12,213 nucleotides of DNA from NCBI GenBank assembly GCA_031401035.1, contig JANNRA010000135.1:1-12213 (forward strand). The letters are read 5' to 3'. Shown in pieces: positions 1 to 6,913 of the stretch. The translations under genes and the position numbers were made by a program. Positions within the stretch are counted from its first letter, which is position 1. Each line of letters opens with the position of its first letter. The notes below the pieces were generated by a model that was not told where the DNA came from, searched no databases, and saw nothing but the letters and a program-made list of their open reading frames with translations. The DNA comes from JANNRA01 sp031401035. GTDB lineage: Bacteria > Desulfobacterota > Binatia > HRBIN30 > CADEER01.

Positions 1-20
1 GGCGCCGACGGGGCGGCGCC
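1..20. repeat. GC-rich inverted repeat at window edge
   Basis: Perfect 7-bp arms GGCGCCG (1-7) and CGGCGCC (14-20) enclose a 6-base loop. No T-run follows, so it is not a classical intrinsic terminator. It may belong to the end of an upstream gene outside the window. Nothing else convincing is seen between 21 and the first gene at 164. Confidence 0.3.
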
Positions 21-152
21 CTCCACGGAACCCGCGCTCGATCCGTCAGTTGGTGGATCATTGCTCGCCTCCCCAACAGATGAGCGCCGGCTTCTGATCG
101 TGGCGCGCCCGACTGTTCCTCATCGGGAACTCGTGTCATGCAGGGCGTCGAC

Positions 153-160
153 GGGGGAAG
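153..160 (+). promoter_or_regulatory. Shine-Dalgarno sequence of the first amidohydrolase
   Basis: The purine run GGGGGAAG lies 3 bases before the ATG at 164. It supports that start over the out-of-frame ATG at 138. This gene therefore looks conventionally leadered, unlike several others in the window. Confidence 0.6.
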
Positions 161-163
161 ACC

Positions 164-1525
164 ATGCGGATCCACACCAGACATCTCATCGCCGCACTCC
201 TGGTCTGCGGTGCCGCGTTGCCGGCTGCGCCGGCGCAGGGCCAGACGGCGGCGGCGCCGCCGCCGGCCGTACTCTTCGAGAACGTGCGCGTCTTCGACGG
301 CACCGCCGAGCGGCTCTCCACGCCGTCGAACGTGCTGGTGCAGGGCAACGTCATTCGCACCATCTCCGCCGCGCCGATCGCCGACCCGCCGGGGGCCGCG
401 GTGACGCGCATCGCGGGCGGCGGTCGCACCCTCATGCCCGGCCTGATCGACGCGCACACCCACATCATGTTCGCCACGGTACCGCAGGCGGTGGTGCTGA
501 CCAGCGACGTCGGTTTCCTCAACGTGGCCGCCGTCAAGGCGGCGGAGGATACGTTGCTGCGCGGTTTCACCAGCATCCGCGATCTGGGTGGGCCGGTCTT
601 CGGGCTGAAGCGCGGCATCGACGCGGGATTGGTGCGCGGGCCGCGCATCTGGCCGGCGGGCGCCTTCATCTCGCAGAGCGGCGGTCACGGCGACTTTCGT
701 CTGCCCACCGACATGCCGGCGTCGCCGGGCCAGTTCACCTACAGCGAGCGCATCGGCGCCGCGGCGATCGCGGACAGTCCGGACCTGGTGCGGCAGCGGG
801 CGCGCGAACAGCTGGCGCTGGGGGCCGCGCAGATCAAGATGATGGCCGGCGGCGGCGTCTCGTCGAACTACGACCCGCTCGACGTGGCCCAGTACACCAC
901 CGCGGAGCTGCGTGCCGCCGTCGAGGCGGCGGAGAACTGGGGCACCTACGTGACGGTGCACGCCTACACGCCGCGCGCGGTGCGGCAGGCGATCGAGGCC
1001 GGCGTTCGCTGCATCGACCACGGGCACCTCCTCGACGACGCCACCGCCAAACTGATGGCCGACAAGGGCATCTGGTGGAGCCTGCAGCCGTTCGTCGACG
1101 ACCGGCCGTCGTCGTTCGCGGAGGGGTCGCCGAACCGGTTCAAGCAACTCGAGATGTTCCAGGGCACCGATACCGCCTACGCGTTGGCGAAGAAGTACAA
1201 GATCCGCACGGCGTGGGGCACCGACACGCTGTTCGACGCCACGGTCGCGGCGACGCAGGGCGCGCAACTGGCGAAGATGGTTCGCTGGTACACGCCGGCC
1301 CAGGCGCTGCGCATGGCGACCGCCGACAACGCCGATCTGCTGGCTCTGTCCGGCCCGCGCAGCCCCTACGCCGGCAAGCTCGGCGTCGTCCAGGAAGGCG
1401 CCCTGGCCGATCTGCTGCTGGTCGACGGCGACCCGCTGGCGAACATCGACCTGGTCGCCGATCCGGCGCGGAGCTTCGTCGTGATCATGAAGGACGGGCA
1501 GATCTACAAGAACACCCTGCCCTGA
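164..1525 (+). CDS. Secreted metal-dependent amidohydrolase (imidazolonepropionase/Xaa-Pro dipeptidase-like)
   Basis: 453-residue amidohydrolase-superfamily enzyme, probably exported. Residues 1 to about 26 form a signal peptide (basic start, hydrophobic core, Ala-rich end near AQG). A beta-sandwich segment follows, then the TIM-barrel. The metal ligands are visible: HxH in AHTH (H98, H100), a probable carboxylated lysine K225 in QIKMMAGGG, H266 in TVHAY, H286 in IDHGH and D354 in GTD. The C-terminal part has the usual GALADLLLVDGDPL strand near 412-425. This ligand set and length fit the group of metal-dependent hydrolases that includes carboxypeptidases acting on Xaa-Pro or Xaa-Arg dipeptides. 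The substrate cannot be read from sequence. The ATG at 164 has a Shine-Dalgarno just upstream. The gene ends 19 bases from the stop of a convergent, broken amidohydrolase of a different subgroup. It appears intact. Confidence 0.9.
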   Translation: MRIHTRHLIAALLVCGAALPAAPAQGQTAAAPPPAVLFENVRVFDGTAERLSTPSNVLVQGNVIRTISAAPIADPPGAAVTRIAGGGRTLMPGLIDAHTHIMFATVPQAVVLTSDVGFLNVAAVKAAEDTLLRGFTSIRDLGGPVFGLKRGIDAGLVRGPRIWPAGAFISQSGGHGDFRLPTDMPASPGQFTYSERIGAAAIADSPDLVRQRAREQLALGAAQIKMMAGGGVSSNYDPLDVAQYTTAELRAAVEAAENWGTYVTVHAYTPRAVRQAIEAGVRCIDHGHLLDDATAKLMADKGIWWSLQPFVDDRPSSFAEGSPNRFKQLEMFQGTDTAYALAKKYKIRTAWGTDTLFDATVAATQGAQLAKMVRWYTPAQALRMATADNADLLALSGPRSPYAGKLGVVQEGALADLLLVDGDPLANIDLVADPARSFVVIMKDGQIYKNTLP

Positions 1526-1529
1526 AGCC

Positions 1530-1543
1530 GCGCGCCGTCGCGC
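1530..1543. terminator. Possible small bidirectional hairpin between convergent genes
   Basis: A GCGCG/CGCGC stem of 5 bp with a 4-base loop fills the 19-base gap between two convergent stop codons. There is no U-tract, and short GC stems are common in DNA of this composition, so support is weak. Confidence 0.2.
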
Positions 1544-1544
1544 C

Positions 1545-1913
1545 TCACGGGCGCAGTTCCACCCGCCCGGCCAGGGTGGCGAGAACGCCGACGTCCTGGA
1601 TGCGCGCCACCGGCACGCCCGCCAGGTCGTCGCTCAGCAGCACGGCGTCGGCGCGCGCGCCGGCGCTGAGTTGGCCGATCTCGCCGGCGAGGCCGAGCGT
1701 GGCGGCGGCGCCGCGGGTGTACATGCGCAGCAGCTCGGCGCCGGAGACGGCCTGGTCGGCGCCGAGCGTGCCGCCGGCGGCGGCGACCCGCCCGCCGGCG
1801 GCGGCGACCCGCCCGCCGGCGAAGCCGACGGCGTCGACGACCCGGCCGGCGTCGTCGCCGGTGTGCACCCGGCCGCCGTGCAGGATCAGGCGGTCGAAGT
1901 CGTGGCGCCGCAT
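1545..1913 (-). pseudogene. Internally deleted YtcJ-type amidohydrolase remnant
   Basis: A 122-residue reading frame that joins the two ends of a YtcJ-like amidohydrolase. Residues 5-40 match the family N-terminus (LILHGGRVHTGD, then a DGRIVAVG-like GGRVAAAG). Residues 46-122 match the family C-terminus (ELLRMYTRGAAATLG, then GQLSAGARADAVLLSDD). Everything between is gone, about 400 residues by my recollection of full-length members near 540. The lost part includes the HxH motif and all metal ligands, so it cannot work as an amidohydrolase. The junction falls at a 21-bp tandem repeat that duplicates the GGRVAAA heptapeptide. The start was chosen because the family N-terminus begins there; it lies 8 bases after the stop of the dockerin-like gene. 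It could be a true pseudogene, a retained mini-protein, or an assembly collapse. Confidence 0.75.
1771..1821. repeat. 21-bp in-frame tandem repeat, 2.4 copies
   Basis: Two perfect copies of a 21-bp unit (1771-1791 and 1792-1812) and the first 9 bases of a third (1813-1821). The unit is seven codons, so on the minus strand it duplicates GGRVAAA without shifting frame. It sits where the catalytic core of the YtcJ-like gene is missing. Confidence 0.9.
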
Positions 1914-1921
1914 GCCGCCGA

Positions 1922-2605
1922 CTACGGGGCCGCCAGATCCGGCAACGGCCGCGCCTGCCAGGCCTCGAGCGCCTCGAGGTCGAGGGCGGCGTCCGGGGCG
2001 GCGTCCGGGGCGGCGTCGGCGCGGGCGGCGCGCGGCGGCAGGTAGGCGCCGAGGTACTGGACGAAGCTGCATCCCTGGATCATGAACGGCGAGTCGTTGG
2101 GGAAGACTTCCAACTCGGCGCCGCTGCCGTTGAGTTCGACTTGTCCGGCGACCGGTTTGACGGTCTGGAAGTTGTCCGCCGACCAGCCGGTGAGGTCGGC
2201 GCGGTTGGCGGTGGCGCGCTGCGCCGCGAAGCGCACGACGGCCGGGTTGGCCAGGCCGGTGGTGATCGCCACCACCACTGTCGTGCCGCTGACCGAGAAG
2301 CCGGCGTTCACCACCGTCCCGCAGCCGAGGTTGTAGCGGCCGCTGAAGACGCACTGATTGCTGCTGTCGGTGAAGTTGCGCGGGCAACGCACCGGCGTGC
2401 GCGTCGGCGTCGGCGCCCGCGTCGGCGTCTCCGACGGCCCGACCGTCGGCGTCACCTCCGCACAGCCCTCGAGGGCGTTGCCGACGGCGACGATCAGGTC
2501 GGCGATGCTCACCGCGCCGTCGCCGGCGCAGTCGCCACAACACTGCGCCGCGGCCGGAGTCGCGGGCATCCAGATCAGGAGGAGGACAAGCGCGAGGCGT
2601 CGCAT
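1922..2605 (-). CDS. Secreted dockerin-like protein with Pro/Thr/Arg linker
   Basis: 227-residue predicted exported protein. Residues 1-20 are a signal peptide ending in Ala-Ala-Ala; there is no proper lipobox, because Gln precedes the first Cys. Residues 22-48 form one dockerin/EF-hand-like repeat (DCAGDGAVSIADLIVAVGNAL) with acidic positions D25, D29 and D36 flanked by cysteines. Residues 50-72 are a low-complexity Pro/Thr/Arg linker. Residues 74-190 form a domain I do not recognise, with four cysteines (74, 85, 95, 179) and alternating hydrophobic residues suggesting beta structure. The tail (193-210) is an Ala/Asp tandem repeat. Dockerin-like repeats bind calcium; whether this one docks to a cohesin is unknown. 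It sits 31 bases after the membrane-protein gene and 8 bases before the YtcJ remnant. A GGAG-like sequence lies about 12 bases before the ATG. The layout resembles proteins I associate with Binatota. Confidence 0.75.
   Translation of the reverse strand: MRRLALVLLLIWMPATPAAAQCCGDCAGDGAVSIADLIVAVGNALEGCAEVTPTVGPSETPTRAPTPTRTPVRCPRNFTDSSNQCVFSGRYNLGCGTVVNAGFSVSGTTVVVAITTGLANPAVVRFAAQRATANRADLTGWSADNFQTVKPVAGQVELNGSGAELEVFPNDSPFMIQGCSFVQYLGAYLPPRAARADAAPDAAPDAALDLEALEAWQARPLPDLAAP
1986..2017. repeat. 12-bp in-frame tandem repeat, 2.7 copies
   Basis: Units of 12 bp at 1986-1997 and 1998-2009 are identical, with a partial third to 2017. On the minus strand they encode an Ala-Pro-Asp-Ala repeat in the tail of the dockerin-like protein, so length changes by slippage would stay in frame. 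Confidence 0.8.
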
Positions 2606-2636
2606 CGCGCCAATCCACTCCGATCGGCGTTGCAGA

Positions 2637-3059
2637 TCAAGGGGGAGGCTCGACCGGCGGATGGCCGGCGCGGGCGCGCAGCCAGTTCATCGCCGCCAGC
2701 ACGCCGGGCTGCCGGACGACGCGCTTCTCGACCGCGTACTTGCCGGGAAAGTCGGTGAGCAGCAGGCCGACCAGCAGCGTCAGCAACCCCTGGCCGGGCA
2801 GGATCAGCATGGCGAGGCCGGCGGCGACGAGCAGGAGGCCGACGAAGTTCTTGCCGATGACCAGCGCATGATGGACCAGCGGGTGGCGGTCGGCGGTGGC
2901 GGAGGCCTCGCGGCGGCGGTGCAGGAAGTAGTCGGGCGGGATGCGGACGACGAGCAGCGGCAGCACCAACACGGTGCCGACCAGGGAGACGACGGACAGC
3001 AGCCCGAGCGCGGCGTAGAGATCGCCGTTCTCGGTCAGGTGGCGGAGCAGATCGGACAC
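2637..3059 (-). CDS. Small PGPGW-type membrane protein
   Basis: 140-residue integral membrane protein of unknown function. Two long hydrophobic stretches are visible: about residues 13-40, and 70-105 interrupted by a Pro-Gly turn (ILPGQG, 86-91). The LPGQGLLTLLVGLLL stretch followed by a basic segment resembles the PGPGW family of putative transmembrane proteins. Its C-terminus is basic and Pro-rich. The frame stays open far upstream, but that part overlaps the CoA-transferase and is out-of-frame noise. The GTG at 3059 is the first sensible start after that gene's stop, 26 bases away. No clear Shine-Dalgarno is seen, so translation may depend on the upstream gene. It probably belongs to the same minus-strand transcript as the CoA-transferase and the dockerin-like gene. 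Confidence 0.75.
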   Translation of the reverse strand: MSDLLRHLTENGDLYAALGLLSVVSLVGTVLVLPLLVVRIPPDYFLHRRREASATADRHPLVHHALVIGKNFVGLLLVAAGLAMLILPGQGLLTLLVGLLLTDFPGKYAVEKRVVRQPGVLAAMNWLRARAGHPPVEPPP

Positions 3060-3085
3060 CGGGGGTAGGCTGGCTCGGTCCGCCC

Positions 3086-4381
3086 TCAGCCGAGGCTGGC
3101 GCGCAGATCGGGGTGGGCGATGGCGAGGAGGGCGGCGCGGCGCTCGCCGGCGGTGAGCATGCCGAGGTTGGCGACGCCGTGCTCGGTGACGACGTACTGG
3201 ACGTGATGGCGCGGCGTCGTCGTCGGCGTGCCGGCCGGCAGGGTTGGGACGACGCTCGAGACGGTCTCGCCGTTGACGGTCGCGGTGGAGTGCAGGCAGA
3301 TGATGCTGCGCCCGTCGAGGCTGTCGTGCGCGCCGACGACGAACAGTTCGTGTCCGCCGACGCCCGAGTATTGTCGCGGCCCGATGGTATCGGCCATGAC
3401 CTGCCCGGTCAGGTCGATGGCGATGGCGCCGTTGATGCTGACCATGCGGCGGTTCTGGCGGATCACGGCCGGGTCGTTGACCTGCATCACGGGCAGCATA
3501 CGCACCTCGGGGTTGCGGTGCATCCACCGGTACAGTTCGGGGCTGCCGGCGCCGAAGGTGGAGATCGAGAAGCCGTCGAAGATGCCCTTGTGGTTGGTCA
3601 CCTTGCCGGCCGCGTGCAGGCGCATGATGCCGTCGACGAACATCTCGGTGTGGATGCCGAAGTCGCCCTTGCCGCCGTCGGCGAGCAGCCCGGCGACGAT
3701 GTTGGGGATGGCGCCGATGCCGAACTGCAGCGTCGCGCCGTCGGGGATCAGCGCCTCGACGTGCGCGGCGATGGCGCGGTCGGCGTCGCTCACCGGCTGG
3801 TCGGGCAGGGTGAAGGCGCCGCGGTCGGACTCGACCACGGCATCGACCTCGGCGATATGCACGCGGTGGCCGCCGTACTGGCCGAGGCCGTAGACGTGCG
3901 GCATGTCCTGCACCACCTCGGCGATGGCGACGCGCTCGGGGTCGCGCGCCGCGGCCATGAACGATTCGAAGGTCGCGCCGGCGTGCAGGCCGAAGCTGAA
4001 GAAGCCGCGCTCGTCCATCGGCGCCACCGTCGCGGCGAGGGCGCGCGGCCGCGACGCCCGCGCGTAGCGTTCCCAGCCGATGAAGTCCGCCGGCAGGTAG
4101 TCGACCGCCGCGCCGCTCGCCGCCAGCATGCGCTCGATCGGGCCGTAGAAGCCGCTGATGTAGCGGACGCCGGGGCGCAGCAGGATCGGATAGGGCTCGA
4201 TCAGCAGGCCGCTGAAGAGGGTGAAGCCGTTCCAGTCGTCGCGCTCGGCGAGGGCGCTGAGCAGCGCCGCCGGTTGGCCGGGGCCGATGGGCGCCGCCAG
4301 CACGTCGTCGGGCCGCAGCAGATCGATCGCCTGCCGCGGGGTGCGCAGCTTGCGCTGATACTCCTCGTGCGATGTCGCCAT
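3086..4381 (-). CDS. Acetyl-CoA hydrolase/CoA-transferase family protein (4-hydroxybutyrate CoA-transferase-like)
   Basis: 431-residue cytoplasmic class I-type CoA-transferase, about the usual length for 4-hydroxybutyrate or acetate CoA-transferases and acetyl-CoA hydrolases. These enzymes move CoA between acyl groups through a glutamyl-CoA thioester. The catalytic glutamate is recognisable as E246 in GIHTEMFVDG. The preceding family motif FGIGAIPN (220-227) and the glycine-rich YSGVGG (338-343) are intact, and TEHGVANL near 399-406 matches the conserved C-terminal domain. The exact acyl substrate cannot be determined. It is the first gene of a close-packed minus-strand run and diverges from the Pat-like gene across 92 bases. 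No Shine-Dalgarno is seen; a TGCTAGAC box ends 8 bases before the ATG, consistent with a leaderless or very short leader. The gene appears complete and functional. Confidence 0.92.
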   Translation of the reverse strand: MATSHEEYQRKLRTPRQAIDLLRPDDVLAAPIGPGQPAALLSALAERDDWNGFTLFSGLLIEPYPILLRPGVRYISGFYGPIERMLAASGAAVDYLPADFIGWERYARASRPRALAATVAPMDERGFFSFGLHAGATFESFMAAARDPERVAIAEVVQDMPHVYGLGQYGGHRVHIAEVDAVVESDRGAFTLPDQPVSDADRAIAAHVEALIPDGATLQFGIGAIPNIVAGLLADGGKGDFGIHTEMFVDGIMRLHAAGKVTNHKGIFDGFSISTFGAGSPELYRWMHRNPEVRMLPVMQVNDPAVIRQNRRMVSINGAIAIDLTGQVMADTIGPRQYSGVGGHELFVVGAHDSLDGRSIICLHSTATVNGETVSSVVPTLPAGTPTTTPRHHVQYVVTEHGVANLGMLTAGERRAALLAIAHPDLRASLG

Positions 4382-4388
4382 GCGCGAC

Positions 4389-4397
4389 TGTCTAGCA
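4389..4397 (-). promoter_or_regulatory. Candidate -10 region of the CoA-transferase run
   Basis: Read on the minus strand this is TGCTAGACA. Taken as an extended -10 (TG-n-TAGACA, 3 of 6 to TATAAT), it places transcription start within one base of the ATG at 4381. The identical TGCTAGAC lies upstream of the divergent gene. No good -35 is seen. Confidence 0.4.
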
Positions 4398-4416
4398 GGC
4401 TCGTCGCCGGCCGCCA

Positions 4417-4433
4417 GTGCCGGCGCCCGGCAC
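4417..4433. promoter_or_regulatory. Palindrome at centre of divergent promoter region
   Basis: Perfect 7-bp arms GTGCCGG (4417-4423) and CCGGCAC (4427-4433) are separated by CGC. It lies almost midway between the two start codons and between the two mirrored TGCTAGAC boxes, about 45-50 bases upstream of each predicted transcription start. This is a suitable position for a dimeric regulator. GC-rich palindromes also arise by chance here. Confidence 0.4.
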
Positions 4434-4458
4434 CGGCATGGGCCGCCGCGCGCCGGGA

Positions 4459-4467
4459 TGCTAGACG
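4459..4467 (+). promoter_or_regulatory. Candidate leaderless -10 region of the Pat-like gene
   Basis: TGCTAGACG reads as an extended -10 (TG-n-TAGACG, 3 of 6 to TATAAT). With standard spacing, transcription would begin exactly at the A of the ATG at 4474. No convincing -35 is present. Confidence 0.4.
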
Positions 4468-4473
4468 GCGGGG

Positions 4474-6906
4474 ATGCGGGCCGATTCTGCCTCCGTCGCG
4501 GCCGACCGGGCGGCCACCCTGTCAGTCGACCACGTCTTGCGCGACGGCGGCTCGATCCATGTGCGCGCCATCCGTGCCGCGGACAAAGCGCGCCTGGTCG
4601 AGCACTTTGCCAAGCTCAGCGCCCAATCGGTGTACTTCCGTTTCTTCCGCGTCAAGAAGCGCCTCAGCGAGGACGAGCTGCGCCAGTTCACCGAGCTCGA
4701 CTTCCGCGACCGCGTCGCGCTGGTGGCGACGCTGCGCGTCGATGGTGAGGAGGAGATCATCGGCGTCGGCCGCTATGCCGTCGTCGCCACCCCACCGGGC
4801 GCGCCGCGGCGCGCCGAGGTCGCCTTCGCCGTCGTCGATGCCCAGCAGGGCCGCGGCGTCGCCGGCCTGTTGCTCGAGCACCTCGCCGGCATCGCCCGCG
4901 CCCAGGATATCGCCGAGTTCGAGGCCGACGTGTTGGGCGACAACAGCGCCATGCTGGTGGTCTTCGGGCGCAGCGGCTACCGCGTCACGCGCGCCCTCGC
5001 CGACGGCGTCTTCCACCTCACCTTTCCCACCGACACGACGCCGGAATCGCTCGCCCTGCAGGCGCGTCGCGAGCGCGTCGCGGCGGCGGAGAGCGTGCGC
5101 GGCTTCATGCAGCCGCGCGCCGTCGCCGTCGTCGGCGCCTCGAACCGCCGCGCGGCGCTCGGCGCGGTGTTGCTCGAGCACCTGCGCGGCGGCGGTTTCA
5201 CCGGGCCGGTGTACGCCGTGCATCCGTCGGCCGAGCCGGTCGCCGGCCACCCCGCCTGGGCGAGCGTGGCGGCAATCGGCCAGCCGGTCGATCTGGCGCT
5301 GATCGCCGTGCCGGCGGCGGCGGTCGAGGCCGTCGTCGCTGACTGCGCCGCCGCCGGCGTGCGCGCCGTGCTGGTCGTCTCAGGCGGCTTCGCCGAGACC
5401 GGCGCGGCGGGCCGCGCCGCCCAGGAGCGATTGGCGCGCCTGGTGCGGGCCTCCGGCATGCGCCTGGTCGGGCCGAACAGCGTCGGCGTCGTGAACACCG
5501 ACCCGGCCTTCTCGCTCAACGCCAGCCTGGCAGCCGGGCCGCTGCTGCCCGGGACGGTCGGGCTGCTGTCGCAGAGCGGCGCGTTGGGGCTGGCGCTGCT
5601 CGACCGCTGCGCCGGGCGCGGCATCGGCCTGTCGGGTTTCGTCGCCGTCGGCAACAGGGCCGACGTGTCGGGCAACGACCTGCTCGCCTACTGGAACGAG
5701 GACGCGCGCACGCGCGTCGTGCTGCTCTACCTCGAGCACTTCGGCAACCCGCGCCGCTTCGCGCGCCTGGCGCCGGTGGTCGGGCGGGCGAAGCCGGTCG
5801 TCGCGGTGACGGCCGGGCGCGCGGCGGCGGCGGGCGATGTCGCCGTCGACGCCCTGTTCGCCCAGGCCGGGGTGATCCGCGCCGACACGCTCGGCGAGCT
5901 GCTCGAGGTGGCGGCGTTGCTGGCGACGCAACCCGTGCCGGCCGGGCCGCGCGTCGGCGCGGTGTCGAATACCGGCGCGCTGGCGACGCTGTTCGCCGAC
6001 GCCGGCGCGGCGGCGGGCCTGGCGCTGCCGGCGCTGGCCGGCGGCGCGGCGAACCCGATCGACCTGCTCGATGCCGCTACCCCGGCGCAGTACGTCGGGG
6101 CGCTGACCCAGCTCGGCGCCGCGGCGGCGGTCGATGCGGTGGTGGCGATCTATGTCTCGCCGCGCCGCGGCGAGGCCGAGGCGTTCGCCGCCGCCATCGC
6201 CGCCGGCGCCGCCGCCGTGCCGGCGCACAAGCCGGTGCTGGTGGTCTTCCTCGCCCGCGGCGCGGCACCGGAGGTGCTGCACGGCGGCGGCCGCGGCCGT
6301 CTGCCGGTGTACGAGTTTCCCGAGGGCGCGGCGCGGGCGCTGGCGGCGGCGGCGCGCTATGCCGCCTGGCGCCAGCGGCCGGTCGGCGCCGTCCTCGAGC
6401 TCGACGCTTTCGCCGAGACGGCGCTGCGCGCGCTGGTGGATCGCTGTGCGCCGCCGGGTGGTGGCGGCGGCTGGCTGGCGCCGGCGGACGTCGCCGCTCT
6501 GCTCGGCAGCGCCGGCATCACGACGGTGGCGGCCGCCGCCGTCGCGCCGGGCGACGCCGACGGTGCCGTGCAGCGACTTGGCGCCGTGCGGGCGTTCGTC
6601 GCCGTGCGCTGCGACCCGACCTTCGGGGCGCTGGTGACCTGCGGCCTCGGCGGCGAGGACGCGTCGCCGCACGACACCGTCACCCGCCTGCCACCGGTGA
6701 GCGACGTCGACGCCGACGCCATGCTCGCCGCGCTGCGTCTGGCGCCGCGGCTCGCCGGCGGCGACCGCGCCGCGCTGCTCGACGTGATCCGCCGCGTTTC
6801 GGCGCTGGTGGAGCTGGTGCCCGAGTTGCAGGAGCTGCACCTCGACCCGATCGCGGTGCTGGCGAAGGGCGCCGTCGTCGTCGCCGCCCGCGCCCGGCTC
6901 GGCTGA
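4474..6906 (+). CDS. Pat-like GNAT acetyltransferase fused to degenerate NDP-forming acyl-CoA synthetase
   Basis: 810-residue cytoplasmic fusion protein. Residues 25-185 are a GNAT domain with acetyl-CoA-binding loop QGRGVAG (125-131) and a likely general base E115. Residues 208-305 are the CoA-binding Rossmann domain (AVVGAS). Residues 360-640 are the succinyl-CoA-ligase-like domains (LLSQSGALG, 364-372). Residues 650-810 are a reduced ATP-grasp domain. Family members of this build (E. coli PatZ/YfiQ has the reverse order) acetylate lysines of metabolic enzymes such as acetyl-CoA synthetase, with the synthetase part sensing ligand. Two losses are striking. The segment that usually carries the phosphohistidine is absent near 448-456 (GRAAAAGDVAVDALF runs straight through). 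About 70 residues of the ATP-grasp core are absent at the 703/704 junction. A ligase reaction is therefore unlikely, while the GNAT part looks intact. It diverges from a CoA-transferase gene and its stop lies 7 bases from a convergent gene. Confidence 0.85.
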   Translation: MRADSASVAADRAATLSVDHVLRDGGSIHVRAIRAADKARLVEHFAKLSAQSVYFRFFRVKKRLSEDELRQFTELDFRDRVALVATLRVDGEEEIIGVGRYAVVATPPGAPRRAEVAFAVVDAQQGRGVAGLLLEHLAGIARAQDIAEFEADVLGDNSAMLVVFGRSGYRVTRALADGVFHLTFPTDTTPESLALQARRERVAAAESVRGFMQPRAVAVVGASNRRAALGAVLLEHLRGGGFTGPVYAVHPSAEPVAGHPAWASVAAIGQPVDLALIAVPAAAVEAVVADCAAAGVRAVLVVSGGFAETGAAGRAAQERLARLVRASGMRLVGPNSVGVVNTDPAFSLNASLAAGPLLPGTVGLLSQSGALGLALLDRCAGRGIGLSGFVAVGNRADVSGNDLLAYWNEDARTRVVLLYLEHFGNPRRFARLAPVVGRAKPVVAVTAGRAAAAGDVAVDALFAQAGVIRADTLGELLEVAALLATQPVPAGPRVGAVSNTGALATLFADAGAAAGLALPALAGGAANPIDLLDAATPAQYVGALTQLGAAAAVDAVVAIYVSPRRGEAEAFAAAIAAGAAAVPAHKPVLVVFLARGAAPEVLHGGGRGRLPVYEFPEGAARALAAAARYAAWRQRPVGAVLELDAFAETALRALVDRCAPPGGGGGWLAPADVAALLGSAGITTVAAAAVAPGDADGAVQRLGAVRAFVAVRCDPTFGALVTCGLGGEDASPHDTVTRLPPVSDVDADAMLAALRLAPRLAGGDRAALLDVIRRVSALVELVPELQELHLDPIAVLAKGAVVVAARARLG

Positions 6907-6913
6907 GGCCGCG

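Noticed and set aside
40..59. GATCC/GGATC inverted repeat near the window start
   Set aside because: Only 5-bp arms with a 10-base gap and no associated element; expected by chance.
61..2085. Plus-strand open frame of 674 codons over the first amidohydrolase and beyond
   Set aside because: It is shifted relative to the amidohydrolase, has Arg/Ala-rich noise composition, and spans convergent genes on the other strand.
1914..2618. N-terminal extension of the YtcJ remnant frame up to 2618
   Set aside because: This part overlaps the dockerin-like gene in another frame and has an Arg-rich shadow composition. The family similarity begins only at the ATG at 1913.
3060..3527. N-terminal extension of the small membrane protein frame up to 3527
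   Set aside because: It overlaps the CoA-transferase and reads as Arg/His/Pro-rich noise. The hydrophobic protein starts after that gene's stop.
3113..5302. Plus-strand open frame of 729 codons antisense to the CoA-transferase
   Set aside because: It is complementary to an enzyme with intact active-site motifs and then continues out of frame into the Pat-like gene. It is a composition artefact.
5380..6840. Minus-strand open frame of 486 codons under the Pat-like gene
   Set aside because: Composition is dominated by Arg, Gly, Ala and Gln without any domain pattern. It is a shadow of the GC-rich sense gene.
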